A stretch of 64,000 nt of DNA, taken from Niveispirillum irakense DSM 11586. Lineage in GTDB: Bacteria; Pseudomonadota; Alphaproteobacteria; Azospirillales; Azospirillaceae. Position 1 is the stretch's first letter. Every line of letters begins with the position of its first letter. The stretch covers positions 133,564 to 197,563 of the forward strand of contig NZ_KE386936.1 in NCBI RefSeq assembly GCF_000429645.1, in the 5' to 3' direction. The position numbers were made by a program, and so were the translations under genes. Shown here one piece after another: positions 17,443 to 25,937 of the stretch. Under the pieces are notes generated by a model. The model did not search any database. It worked only from the letters and a program-made list of their open reading frames with translations, and was not told where the DNA came from.

Positions 17443-18747
17443 ATGATCGTGGCCCCCAAGGCTGCACAGGCCAAATTCTCCGACGGTGCTTTGGTGCGAA
17501 TTCTATTCCATTCGCTGAATTTCTCTCCCGAAAAGACGGGTATCGGCAAATTCAACGCAGAATGGCTGGATTGGCTGCAACAGGCCGGGCATGAGGTGCG
17601 GATTGTCTGCGCGCCACCCTACTATCCGGACTGGCGCGTTGAAGACTCTTATCGCCGTCGCGGATGGTGGCGTGATGGGCTGGCTCTGCGGTGCCCAATC
17701 TATGTACCATCACGACCGACCGGGCTGAAACGCCTTGTGCATCTCGCCTCCTTCGGGTTGAGCAGCCTTCCAGCCCTGCTGGTGGAATCCCAGCGTTTTC
17801 GTCCGGATCTGGTGGTCACCATACAGCCCACCCTGTTTGCCGCCCCTGCCTCCTTGGTAGCTGCCAAGCTCTGCGGCGCACGCTCCTGGTTGCATGTGCA
17901 GGATTACGAGGTCGACGCCGCCTTCGAGTTGGGCATCCTGAAAGGGCAGATGCCCCGCCGGCTGGCCGTTGCTTATGAGCGGCTGCTGATGCGGGCATTT
18001 GATCGGGTCAGTTCCATCTCGCCAGCCATGTGCCGGAAGGCAGTGGCCAAGCTTGCATCCGCCGGTGATGTGGAAATGCTGCCCAACTGGGTGGATATTT
18101 CCGAGATATCGCCGCTGCCCCATGTCAGCCGCTATCGGGCGGAACTGGGGCTGAGGGACAATTGCAAGGTGGTGCTATATTCCGGGTCCATGGCCTTCAA
18201 ACAAGGGCTGGAAACCATTGTCGATGCTGCCAGGCGCATGGTGAACAGGCCGGATGTGCATTTCGTGCTCTGCGGCCATGGAATGGCGCGGGAGGCCCTT
18301 GAAGGGCGGGCGGCGGGTTTGGCGAATGTCACCTTCCTTCCCCTGCAGCCGCGCGAACATCTGAACGAATTCCTGGGGCTGGCCGATATGCATGTGCTGC
18401 CACAGAAGGACGGGGCAGCGGATTCCGTTCTGCCGTCAAAACTGGGCGGGATGCTGGCCAGTGGCCGTCCGGTGCTGGTCGGGGCACGCCCTGGCACGGA
18501 CCTGTTCGACGCCGTTGCCGGCTGTGGCCTGTGCTTCACGCCGGAGGATGACGAGTCGCTGGTGTCTGCCATCGACAGGCTGGCAGATGACCCTGCCCGC
18601 CGCGCCGCCTTCGGCGCTGCCGCCCGTGAACGGGCCAGCAGCGCGTGGGATCGGGATGCCATCCTCGGGCGCTTTGTCCGCCAGGCGGAGGCTCTGGTCC
18701 CTCAGACCCGCGATAATAATGCAGGCATAGAATCCAAGGGCGGCTAA
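17443..18747 (+). CDS. WcaI-type glycosyltransferase (GT4)
   Basis: About 434 aa from the ATG at 17443; a GTG at 17494 (VRILFHSLNF) and an ATG at 17386 are alternatives. The N-terminus LNFSPEKTGIGKFNAEWLDWL followed by VRIVCAPPYYPDWRV is characteristic of WcaI, the colanic-acid glycosyltransferase. The donor domain has VVLYSGSMAFKQGLETIVDAA and LADMHVLPQKDGAADSVLPSKLGGMLASGRPV in place of a strict E-x7-E loop, as in WcaI. It acts in the cytoplasm on lipid-linked intermediates. It runs convergent to the NeuA-like gene. Confidence 0.85.
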   Translation: MIVAPKAAQAKFSDGALVRILFHSLNFSPEKTGIGKFNAEWLDWLQQAGHEVRIVCAPPYYPDWRVEDSYRRRGWWRDGLALRCPIYVPSRPTGLKRLVHLASFGLSSLPALLVESQRFRPDLVVTIQPTLFAAPASLVAAKLCGARSWLHVQDYEVDAAFELGILKGQMPRRLAVAYERLLMRAFDRVSSISPAMCRKAVAKLASAGDVEMLPNWVDISEISPLPHVSRYRAELGLRDNCKVVLYSGSMAFKQGLETIVDAARRMVNRPDVHFVLCGHGMAREALEGRAAGLANVTFLPLQPREHLNEFLGLADMHVLPQKDGAADSVLPSKLGGMLASGRPVLVGARPGTDLFDAVAGCGLCFTPEDDESLVSAIDRLADDPARRAAFGAAARERASSAWDRDAILGRFVRQAEALVPQTRDNNAGIESKGG

Positions 18748-18810
18748 CCGAGGGGCGTCCAGTAATAATCCCCGTAACATTCACACCGGACAGGGCAGGG
18801 CCGGTCAGGA

Positions 18811-19533
18811 TCAGCCCTGCGAACCGGCCCCATCCCGGTACCGCATCAGGAATTCCACCAGGGCAATGTCGAATTCCGTGTCGATGCTGACCATAGGCTC
18901 ATCAATCACCACAGCGCCCCAGGCGTCCCCGGCGATCGAGTTCTTCTCCAGCAGACATTCCCGCGTGATGGCGTAGCACACGCCATTGCGATGATAGACG
19001 GTGCCAAGCTGTTGCCGGGCGATGATCTGACGGCCTGCCTGATCATAATAGTCAAGCCGGCCATCCTTGATGGTCAACTGCTTGAGCGGATGCCCCTTGC
19101 TGTCGGTTTCCGACACGGTCCAGGCACTATCCAGGCCGCCTTCTACCAGGCGGTCCAGGCAGTCCTGCACATGTTCGGGACGGCGCAGGGGTGAGGTGGG
19201 CTGAAGCATGAGGATGATGTCATAGCGCACATTATCCTGGCGCTCCATCTCCTGCAGGGCGTGGATCAGAACGGGCAGGTCGGCAACGCGATCACCTGAC
19301 AGGTCCTCGGGACGGCGGAAGGGGGCGGCCAGGCCTGCTTCCTCTGCCACCTGGGCGATACCATCATGATCCGTGGAAATGACGGCACGGTCGATGGCCG
19401 GCACGGCCCGCACCACATCCCCCACCCGGGAGACCATCGGGCGTCCGAGAATGGGGCGCAGGTTCTTCATGGGGATACCCTTGCTTCCCCCCCGTGCCGG
19501 GCAGACGGCCAGTACGCGGCGCCCCTGGATCAT
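18811..19533 (-). CDS. NeuA-type acylneuraminate cytidylyltransferase family protein
   Basis: 240 aa. The nucleotide-binding signature VCPARGGSKGIPMKN is at residues 10-24, followed by RAVISTDHDGIAQVAEEAGL and MLQPTSPLRRPEHVQDCL. The C-terminal VSIDTEFDIALVEFLM carries the ID-x-x-x-D region common to CMP-sialate, CMP-legionaminate and CMP-pseudaminate synthetases. It probably activates an 8- or 9-carbon ulosonic acid with CTP. It is divergent from the wzz-like gene and separated from the synthase by about 2.5 kb. No C-terminal phosphatase domain is fused to it, and the HAD protein at 26857 could fill that role. Confidence 0.85.
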   Translation of the reverse strand: MIQGRRVLAVCPARGGSKGIPMKNLRPILGRPMVSRVGDVVRAVPAIDRAVISTDHDGIAQVAEEAGLAAPFRRPEDLSGDRVADLPVLIHALQEMERQDNVRYDIILMLQPTSPLRRPEHVQDCLDRLVEGGLDSAWTVSETDSKGHPLKQLTIKDGRLDYYDQAGRQIIARQQLGTVYHRNGVCYAITRECLLEKNSIAGDAWGAVVIDEPMVSIDTEFDIALVEFLMRYRDGAGSQG

Positions 19534-19729
19534 GTGCGATGTCCTGGAAAAATATGACGGATAATTGCACGCCTACCAGTTCTGCGAGATAGCGGCAAGC
19601 TGGTTCGGATTAGCCTATGGGGCGTCTCGATGCTTGCTTTTCAGGTTCCGTTGCGTTCTATAGCATTCAAACGCGACCGCCAGTCGATGAACCGGTCATG
19701 CGTCATCGCTCCTCACACGGAGAGGTCGC
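19534..19729. promoter_or_regulatory. Divergent promoter region between neuA-like and wzz-like genes
   Basis: The two genes diverge from this 196-bp interval, so it must hold at least two promoters. No consensus boxes are clear enough to place. A GGAG ribosome site lies about 8 nt before the TTG start of the wzz-like gene. Confidence 0.4.
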
Positions 19730-20680
19730 TTGTACGATACGCATATTCCCCCCGCACTGGAGGCCACGCCCGGACCTGGGATCGAACAGGTCACGCAGGG
19801 TGGAACCGACCTCAAGCAACTGGCCCTTCTGGCCTGGCGCTCGAAATGGTGGGGATTGGCCACGCTGGCGCTGGTCGTCGCCCTGGCGCTGCTGATGCTG
19901 GCGCGGGCGACGCCCATCTACTCCGCCACGATGGTGGTGATGCCGCCGGAGCCGCAAAAGGGATTCGATACCAGCAGGGGGCTGGGCGCTTCCCTGCTCG
20001 GCGGCCTGCAGGCCTCACCCGGCGACGACAAGTTCACCCGCTATCAGGAGGGCATGTCCTCGGTGGTGATCGCTGAGCGGCTGCAAAAGCGTCACCAGCT
20101 TCTACAGCGTCTTATGCCGGGCCGGTGGGACGCAGCGAATAAGCGCTGGCTTCCCCCCGACGGCTTGATGAATAATATCCGCGGCGGCATTTCCAGCCTG
20201 TTTGGCCTGCCCCCTTATGCCGAACCGTCCAGCGTTATCCTGGCCGAATATATTGCCAGCCAGGTCACGCTGGTTTCCCGTCCCCGCTCCACGATTGTCC
20301 GCGTCGTTTACAATAATCCCGATCCGGCCTTTGCAGTGGAGTTTCTGACCCTGCTTCATGCCGAGGTGAATGCCTATCTGCGGGATGAAGCCACGGCGGC
20401 GGCGACAATACGCATCCGGCAGCTTGAACAGCGGCTTGAGCAGACGACCCAGGGGGTTCACCGCAACGCACTCCTCAGCCTGCTGGAGCAGGAGCAGCGG
20501 GACCTTTTGCTCCTGGACCCCGCCCTGCCCTACGCAGCAACAGTGATTGATCCGCCCTATGCCAGCAGCCTGCCCGTCTCACCCCGACCGCTGTTGACCA
20601 TCTTCGTCGCCCTCATTCTCGGCACTGTGGCCGGGCTGGTGGTGGCATTGCTGGTCAGCGGCCTCCGCCGGGAAGCTTAA
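19730..20680 (+). CDS. Wzz-type chain-length determinant (polysaccharide co-polymerase)
   Basis: 316 aa, TTG start supported by GGAG upstream. TM1 is at about residues 40-60 (WWGLATLALVVALALLMLA), then ATPIYSATMVVMPPEP, typical of the Wzz domain just after TM1. The periplasmic part has a coiled-coil-prone stretch (RIRQLEQRLEQTTQGVHRNALLSLLEQEQRDL), then a proline-rich segment before TM2 (PVSPRPLLTIFVALILGTVAGL). There is no C-terminal tyrosine-kinase domain, so this is a PCP-1-like rather than a Wzc-like protein. It sets polymer length together with the Wzy candidate. Confidence 0.85.
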   Translation: MYDTHIPPALEATPGPGIEQVTQGGTDLKQLALLAWRSKWWGLATLALVVALALLMLARATPIYSATMVVMPPEPQKGFDTSRGLGASLLGGLQASPGDDKFTRYQEGMSSVVIAERLQKRHQLLQRLMPGRWDAANKRWLPPDGLMNNIRGGISSLFGLPPYAEPSSVILAEYIASQVTLVSRPRSTIVRVVYNNPDPAFAVEFLTLLHAEVNAYLRDEATAAATIRIRQLEQRLEQTTQGVHRNALLSLLEQEQRDLLLLDPALPYAATVIDPPYASSLPVSPRPLLTIFVALILGTVAGLVVALLVSGLRREA

Positions 20681-20893
20681 GGGGGTTGCGAGAAAATGCT
20701 TCTTATCTGTCACACGCATACGATGCGCCGGGATCAGACAGAGATTGCAGAGGCATGCGGCGTAGGATATAGAGATGAACATCTGAAAGGGTAAATCCAA
20801 CTGGGGGCATCGCCGTTCATTCCAAGAACTGGTCACTGCCTTCATTGAACAAATGCACCCTTCCGCCATTAACAGCTGATTTGGAACTGTGAA

Positions 20894-21988
20894 ATGTCGT
20901 ACCGCGTAAAGGTCATTGGCGCAGGTTCCATCGGGAACCATTTGACCAATGCAGCTCGGCGCATGGGGTGGAGCGTGGATATGCTGGACCTTGATCCGGC
21001 AGCTCTTAAACGCACCCGCGAGCAGATTTATCCGAGCCGATACGGCGCTTGGGATGAGAAAATCGGCTTGTATGAGGCGAAGGATGCACCCGTCGGTGGT
21101 TATGACCTGATCTGCATCGGTACGCCGCCGGACAGCCATATTCCGCTGGCGCTCAAAGCGGTTGAGGAGCGTCCGAGGGCGATCCTGGTGGAGAAGCCGG
21201 TTTGCACCCCCGATCTGGCAGGGGCGCAGGCATTGCATGAGCGCTGTGGCGAGCTGGGAATCAAGGCTTTCACCGGTTACGATCACGTGGTGGGCAAGGC
21301 AGCGCGTCGTTTTGCCGAACTGCTGGTCGCTGGGGCGATCGGCCAGACCCAGACTCTGGACGTGGAGTTCCGTGAATATTGGGGGGGCATCTTCGCCGCT
21401 CATCCCTGGTTGAGCGGCCCCTCGGACAGCTATCTGGGCTATTGGCGTCGCGGTGGTGGCGCCTGTGGCGAGCATTCCCATGCCATCAATCTGTGGCAGG
21501 CTTTCGCCCATGCTGGTGGCTTTGGCCGCGTGGCGGAGGTTACGGGTACGCTTGAGTACGTGAATGACGGCGTGATTGACTATGATAGCCTGTGCCTGCT
21601 CAACGTAAAGACGGAGACGGGGCTGATCGGGCGTGTTGTTCAGGATGTGGTGACAAAGCCGACCCGGAAATGGGCGCGGGCCCAAGGCACCGTTGGCGCG
21701 CTGGAATGGGTATGCGGCAGCAAGCCCGGCCAGGATACCGTGATCCAGAAGCTGGAGAACGGGGAAGCCACGGAAGTGAATGTTCAGAAGACGCGGCCGG
21801 ATGATTTCGTCGAGGAACTGCGCCATATTGAGGCGGTTCTGACGGGCGCGGTGGAAGTCTCCCCGATCTCCCTGGAGCGGGGGCTGGAAAGCATGATGGT
21901 TGTCGCGGCAGCCCATAAAAGCGCGGCTGAGAAGCGGACCGTGTCGATTGATTACACGAAAGGCTTCCGACCTGAGGCACTGGTCTGA
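20894..21988 (+). CDS. Gfo/Idh/MocA-family NAD(P)-dependent oxidoreductase
   Basis: 364 aa. The Rossmann head reads VKVIGAGSIGNHLTNAARRMG (residues 4-24). YDLICIGTPPDSHIPLALKA and AILVEKPVCTPDLAGAQAL include the EKP motif of the family. The C-terminal domain includes GGGACGEHSHAINLWQAF, in which the histidine region corresponds to the catalytic H. Such enzymes oxidise or reduce sugar hydroxyls, often of nucleotide sugars. Its position 68 bp before the NeuB-like gene suggests it prepares the precursor or modifies the ulosonic acid. The exact substrate is unknown. Confidence 0.85.
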   Translation: MSYRVKVIGAGSIGNHLTNAARRMGWSVDMLDLDPAALKRTREQIYPSRYGAWDEKIGLYEAKDAPVGGYDLICIGTPPDSHIPLALKAVEERPRAILVEKPVCTPDLAGAQALHERCGELGIKAFTGYDHVVGKAARRFAELLVAGAIGQTQTLDVEFREYWGGIFAAHPWLSGPSDSYLGYWRRGGGACGEHSHAINLWQAFAHAGGFGRVAEVTGTLEYVNDGVIDYDSLCLLNVKTETGLIGRVVQDVVTKPTRKWARAQGTVGALEWVCGSKPGQDTVIQKLENGEATEVNVQKTRPDDFVEELRHIEAVLTGAVEVSPISLERGLESMMVVAAAHKSAAEKRTVSIDYTKGFRPEALV

Positions 21989-22056
21989 GCTAACGCGTCC
22001 ACAGCTTTGTGCCTTCTTTCAGGACGCGTGCCGTCCACCATGCAATGGAGCTTTCA

Positions 22057-23673
22057 GTGAATATCGGTCCCTCCTTTGACTTTCGCGACCTGTTCGTCCT
22101 GGATCTGGCCAACAATCACCAGGGCAGTGTCGAACATGGCACGCGGATCATCCGGGAAATGGCGGCCGTTTGCCGCAAGCACAATGTGCGCGCGGCGATC
22201 AAGTTCCAGTTCCGCCAGCTCGATACCTTCATCCATCCGGACCACCGGGCGCAGAGCTCCAACAAGCATGTGCACCGGTTCCTCTCCACGGAGATGAAGC
22301 GCGAGGATTTCCAGAAGCTCTATGATGTGGTCCGCGAAGAAGGGCTGCTCGCCATGTGCACGCCCTTCGACGAGGAGTCGGTGGACGTCATTACCGAAAT
22401 GGGCTTCGACATCCTGAAAGTGGCAAGCTGCTCCTCCAAGGACTGGCCGCTGCTGGAGAAGATCGCCGATGCCGGCCTGCCGGTCGTCTTCTCCACGGGT
22501 GGGCTGTCGATCCACAATATCGACGATGTGACCAGCTTCTTTGATCATCGTGGCGTTGACTATGCGATGATGTATTGCGTGGCGATCTATCCCATCCCGC
22601 GGGATGAGTTCCATCTGGATCAGATCGATTACATGATCAACCGCTATCCCAATACGACGATCGGCTGGTCCACGCACGAAGTGCCGACCGATCTGGTGCC
22701 GGTGGGCCTTGCCGTCGCCAAGGGTGCGCGTATGTTCGAGCGCCATGTCGGCGTGGTGACCGACGAGATCAAGCTGAACGCCTATTCCTCCACCCCGGAA
22801 GAGGTTGATCGGTGGATCGAAGCCTGGAGCTATGCCAAGGCCCTGTGTGGCGGCCCGGTGCCACGCCCGGCTTCCACGGCGGAGAAGGAAAGCCTGGACA
22901 CCCTGCGCCGCGGCGTCTTCGCCCGTCGTGAAATTCCCGCCGGCGCCACGGTCAGCCGTGACGATATCTTCTTCGCCATGCCCTATCAGGAAGGTGGCCT
23001 GGACAGCGGCGGTTGGAAGGACGGCATCGTCACCAAGACGGCGCTGAAGCCGAACGAAGCGCTGATGGTCGATCAGACGATCGTCCCCGGCAATCCGGAT
23101 TGGATGGTGATCAAGTCCGCCATCCACGATATCAAGGCAACGCTGAACGAAGCGCGTATCGTGCTGAACAGCGACTTCCAGGCCGAATTCTCCCACCATT
23201 ACGGCATCGCCAATTTCCGGGAATTCGGTGCCACGATCATCAACTGCATCAATCGCGATTATTGCAAGAAGATCATTGTGATGGTGCCGGGCCAGAAGCA
23301 CCCGCCGCACTTCCACAAGCGCAAGGAAGAGACCTTCCAGGTGCTGTACGGCACGCTGAAGGTGAATATCGACGGCCACATCCGGACGATGCATGCCGGT
23401 GAGACGGCGCTCGTCCAACCCGGCGTGTGGCACAGCTTCTGGAGCGATGATGGCTGCGTGTTCGAGGAAATCTCGACCACGCACTATAATGATGACAGCT
23501 TCTACAAGGACAAGGCCATCAACAAGCTGCAGCGCTCCGAGCGGAAGACCATGGTCAACCATTGGGGGCGTTTCGAACTGATCGACAAGGCCATCAATAC
23601 GGCTCAGGGCGCTGGCGGCGGCAATAACGCCGCCCCCTCCGCAGAGCATGTGATGAGCCACGTGGCTGAGTGA
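22057..23673 (+). CDS. NeuB-family ulosonic-acid synthase with SAF and C-terminal cupin domain
   Basis: About 538 aa from the GTG at 22057, chosen because GGAG sits 6 nt upstream; an ATG at 22045 and a GTG at 22009 are in frame. The N-terminal TIM barrel starts FVLDLANNHQGSVEHGTRII and has AIKFQFRQLDTF, SVDVITEMGFDILKVASCSS and TTIGWSTHE, all typical of NeuB/LegI/PseI. A SAF-like domain follows (LRRGVFARREIPAGATVS through ALKPNEALM). The last 170 residues add a cupin with HPPHFHKRKEETFQVLYG and VQPGVWHSFW, giving the H-x3-H-x4-EE-type metal set. Standard NeuB is about 350 aa and has no cupin. The family condenses phosphoenolpyruvate with an N-acyl-hexosamine-type sugar. The cupin could isomerise, epimerise or bind the sugar. 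Confidence 0.85.
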   Translation: MNIGPSFDFRDLFVLDLANNHQGSVEHGTRIIREMAAVCRKHNVRAAIKFQFRQLDTFIHPDHRAQSSNKHVHRFLSTEMKREDFQKLYDVVREEGLLAMCTPFDEESVDVITEMGFDILKVASCSSKDWPLLEKIADAGLPVVFSTGGLSIHNIDDVTSFFDHRGVDYAMMYCVAIYPIPRDEFHLDQIDYMINRYPNTTIGWSTHEVPTDLVPVGLAVAKGARMFERHVGVVTDEIKLNAYSSTPEEVDRWIEAWSYAKALCGGPVPRPASTAEKESLDTLRRGVFARREIPAGATVSRDDIFFAMPYQEGGLDSGGWKDGIVTKTALKPNEALMVDQTIVPGNPDWMVIKSAIHDIKATLNEARIVLNSDFQAEFSHHYGIANFREFGATIINCINRDYCKKIIVMVPGQKHPPHFHKRKEETFQVLYGTLKVNIDGHIRTMHAGETALVQPGVWHSFWSDDGCVFEEISTTHYNDDSFYKDKAINKLQRSERKTMVNHWGRFELIDKAINTAQGAGGGNNAAPSAEHVMSHVAE

Positions 23674-23682
23674 TACCCCTGT

Positions 23683-23722
23683 CATGCTGGCGCCCCCTTC
23701 ACATTGCCGGGGCGCCAGCATG
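23683..23722 (+). terminator. 14-bp perfect hairpin after the NeuB-like gene
   Basis: CATGCTGGCGCCCC (23683-23696) pairs without mismatch with GGGGCGCCAGCATG (23709-23722) across 12 nt. It sits 10 bp after the synthase stop and is the strongest hairpin in the first half of the window. It lacks a T-run, but probably ends or attenuates the Gfo-synthase transcript. Confidence 0.6.
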
Positions 23723-23841
23723 GATACTATGGTCGGTGACCGGGCGGGGGGCTATGGCCTGCCGCCCGGTTTGCCGTCGGAATCCCTCATTGGCGGCCGC
23801 ACACGGCACCATGCCCCGCGTCGAAGGAAAGCCACACCAGT

Positions 23842-24735
23842 ATGAGTACAGCCCCTTGTGAAATCTGCGGCAGCGCGTCCTGGACTGTTTCCTATACGGG
23901 GCCTGTGCGCGACGGTACCTTTGGCCGGATTATTGAAGAGGCGACGGTCAGGCGCTGTGGCGGGTGCGGGGTGGAGCGGCTGGATGAGCGCTTCTGTCTG
24001 ACCGATGCAGATTATCAGAGTGATGCCTACCGCAGCACCCTGGGGCAGGAGCTGGATAACCGTTCCTACAAGCTGAAGCATGACACGCTGCAGCGTTTTA
24101 CCATGTCCCTGCTGGCCATGGAGAAGCTGCGCGACATGACCCTTGCCGATATTGGTTGCGGTGGTGGCAGCCTGCTGGATCACCTGCGCGGCATTACAGC
24201 CGGCCTGCTGGGCGTCGAGCCTTACGACCGTTATCGGGAAACTTTGACTGGCCAGGGCTATGTAGCCTATCCCTATGCCAGTGATGCTGCCCGGGACCAT
24301 GCCGGCACCGTGGACCTAGCGGTCAGCCAGCTTGTCATTGAGCATACGGCAGATCCGCGCAGTTTCCTGCAGGATATTCATAGCCTGCTGAAGCCCGGCG
24401 GGCGGTTGCTGATCAGCACGCCCAATGCCGATGATATCCTGCTGGATCTGCTGCCGGACACCTATCCCGCCTTCTTTTATCGTCGGGTTCATCGCTGGTA
24501 CTTCAACGCCGATAGTCTGGCCCGTTGCGCGGCAGAGGCCGGGTTCACGGTGGATGCCGTGCATCACGTGCATCGCTATCCTTTGTCGAATGCCTTGACC
24601 TGGCTGCGTGACCGCAAACCGGCCGGCGATATCCGCTTGCCGGGCATAGACAGCTTGGCGGATGGCTTCTGGACCGCGTATCTGGAGCGTGCGGGCCGTT
24701 CCGACTGCGTGTATCTGATGCTGCGGAAGCCTTAA
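23842..24735 (+). CDS. Class I SAM-dependent methyltransferase with N-terminal zinc-knuckle head
   Basis: 297 aa. N-terminal CEICGS (residues 5-10) and CGGCGV form a two-CxxC head. The core has MTLADIGCGGGSLLDHL (motif I, about residue 97), VDLAVSQLVIEHTADPRSFL and LLKPGGRLLISTPNAD. The layout resembles the sugar C- and O-methyltransferases with a zinc-binding head, like the gene at 5375. It belongs to the rightward run starting after the hairpin at 23683. The substrate is unknown. Confidence 0.8.
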   Translation: MSTAPCEICGSASWTVSYTGPVRDGTFGRIIEEATVRRCGGCGVERLDERFCLTDADYQSDAYRSTLGQELDNRSYKLKHDTLQRFTMSLLAMEKLRDMTLADIGCGGGSLLDHLRGITAGLLGVEPYDRYRETLTGQGYVAYPYASDAARDHAGTVDLAVSQLVIEHTADPRSFLQDIHSLLKPGGRLLISTPNADDILLDLLPDTYPAFFYRRVHRWYFNADSLARCAAEAGFTVDAVHHVHRYPLSNALTWLRDRKPAGDIRLPGIDSLADGFWTAYLERAGRSDCVYLMLRKP

Positions 24736-24797
24736 TCCTTGAAAAGCATGATAGCCGGCATTGCCATGGCGGATTTGACTGTAACGGGTGTGGCGTG

Positions 24798-25883
24798 ATG
24801 GGATCTGATATTCAGCAGACTGGTCAGTTCCCACTTTTGGGGAAGCGATATGCCGAAGCCGGTTACGGTTACACGCTGACCCCCAGGCAACAAGCGGTCC
24901 GCGATTCCATTCTGGCGGCCGATCATGAAAGCCACTGGGAAGACGTGGATTGCGCGTGCGGGGCAAAAGACGACCAAGTCATCAGCCGGGTTGATCGTTA
25001 TGGCCTGCCCTATCTGAAGGTCATCTGCAAGGGATGCGGCCTGCTGCGCGTAAAACATCGCTGGACCCAGGACCGCTATAATCATTTCTACGCGCATGAA
25101 TATCGCGACCTTTACAATCCGATCGAGATCGAGAAATCGACGCGGATTGTCCAGGTTGCTTCCTCGTCGCCAGCTAAAGATCTTGCGAACTGGATCATGT
25201 CATCGGTCCAGCATTATGGGGGGCCGAACGCCACCCCCACGATTGTGGAGATCGGGGCAGGCGGCGGCTGGAATCTCGCTGGATTGCCGACAAGCTGGAA
25301 ACGTATCGGCTATGATGTGGACGCGGAATATCTGCAGGGCGGCCGCGATCAACTGGGCCTGGATATGCGGCACGGATTTCTGGATGGTGCCCTTGCAGCC
25401 GTGGCCGAAGCAGATGTCGTGCTGCTTTCCCATGTCGTAGAGCATTTCCTTGACCCGGCTGCGGAGCTTGCAAAAATCGCGGCGGCCCTTCGGCCGGGTG
25501 GTTTATTGCTCATCGAGGTTCCGGGGGTTTACCGGATCCACCGGGGGAATGCCGATCCCATGCGCTATATGCAGGGGGCTCACACATTCACATTCTCAGC
25601 CCAGACATTGTCGTCTGCGGTCCGGATGGCCGGGTTTGAGATTGCATACGCGGATGAGATGGTGCGCTTGGTTGCACGGCGGTCCGATACGGGTGCGAGC
25701 CAGCAACCGACCTGGGGCCAAGACCCGGCCCATGCTGCGGGCATCGTGGACTATCTTCTAAAATGTGAACGTATCCACGGTGCAGTGTTAAAGTTACGCT
25801 CACTGCCGGGTGGACGGATTCCAGCGGCTCTGATGCGACGAATAGGAGCCGCATATCTGGAGCGGCGTTATGGACACTCCTAA
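24798..25883 (+). CDS. Class I SAM-dependent methyltransferase
   Basis: 361 aa; a GTG at 24795 directly precedes the ATG. CACGAKDDQ and CKGCGLLRV form a Cys head at about residues 52-83. The core has TIVEIGAGGGWNLAGL (motif I), ADVVLLSHVVEHFLDPAAEL and ALRPGGLLLIEVPGVYRI. It follows the methyltransferase at 23842 by about 60 bp. Although similar in layout, the two differ too much in sequence to be a recent duplication. It may methylate a different position of the same sugar. Confidence 0.8.
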   Translation: MGSDIQQTGQFPLLGKRYAEAGYGYTLTPRQQAVRDSILAADHESHWEDVDCACGAKDDQVISRVDRYGLPYLKVICKGCGLLRVKHRWTQDRYNHFYAHEYRDLYNPIEIEKSTRIVQVASSSPAKDLANWIMSSVQHYGGPNATPTIVEIGAGGGWNLAGLPTSWKRIGYDVDAEYLQGGRDQLGLDMRHGFLDGALAAVAEADVVLLSHVVEHFLDPAAELAKIAAALRPGGLLLIEVPGVYRIHRGNADPMRYMQGAHTFTFSAQTLSSAVRMAGFEIAYADEMVRLVARRSDTGASQQPTWGQDPAHAAGIVDYLLKCERIHGAVLKLRSLPGGRIPAALMRRIGAAYLERRYGHS

Positions 25884-25937
25884 TCTGCTTTGATATTTTA
25901 AGTTTTATTTTTCATAACCTTACATGCGAGGAATATC

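Noticed and set aside
22054..23721. A long leftward open frame opposite the NeuB-like gene
   Set aside because: No domain content, and the forward frame matches a known enzyme family throughout.
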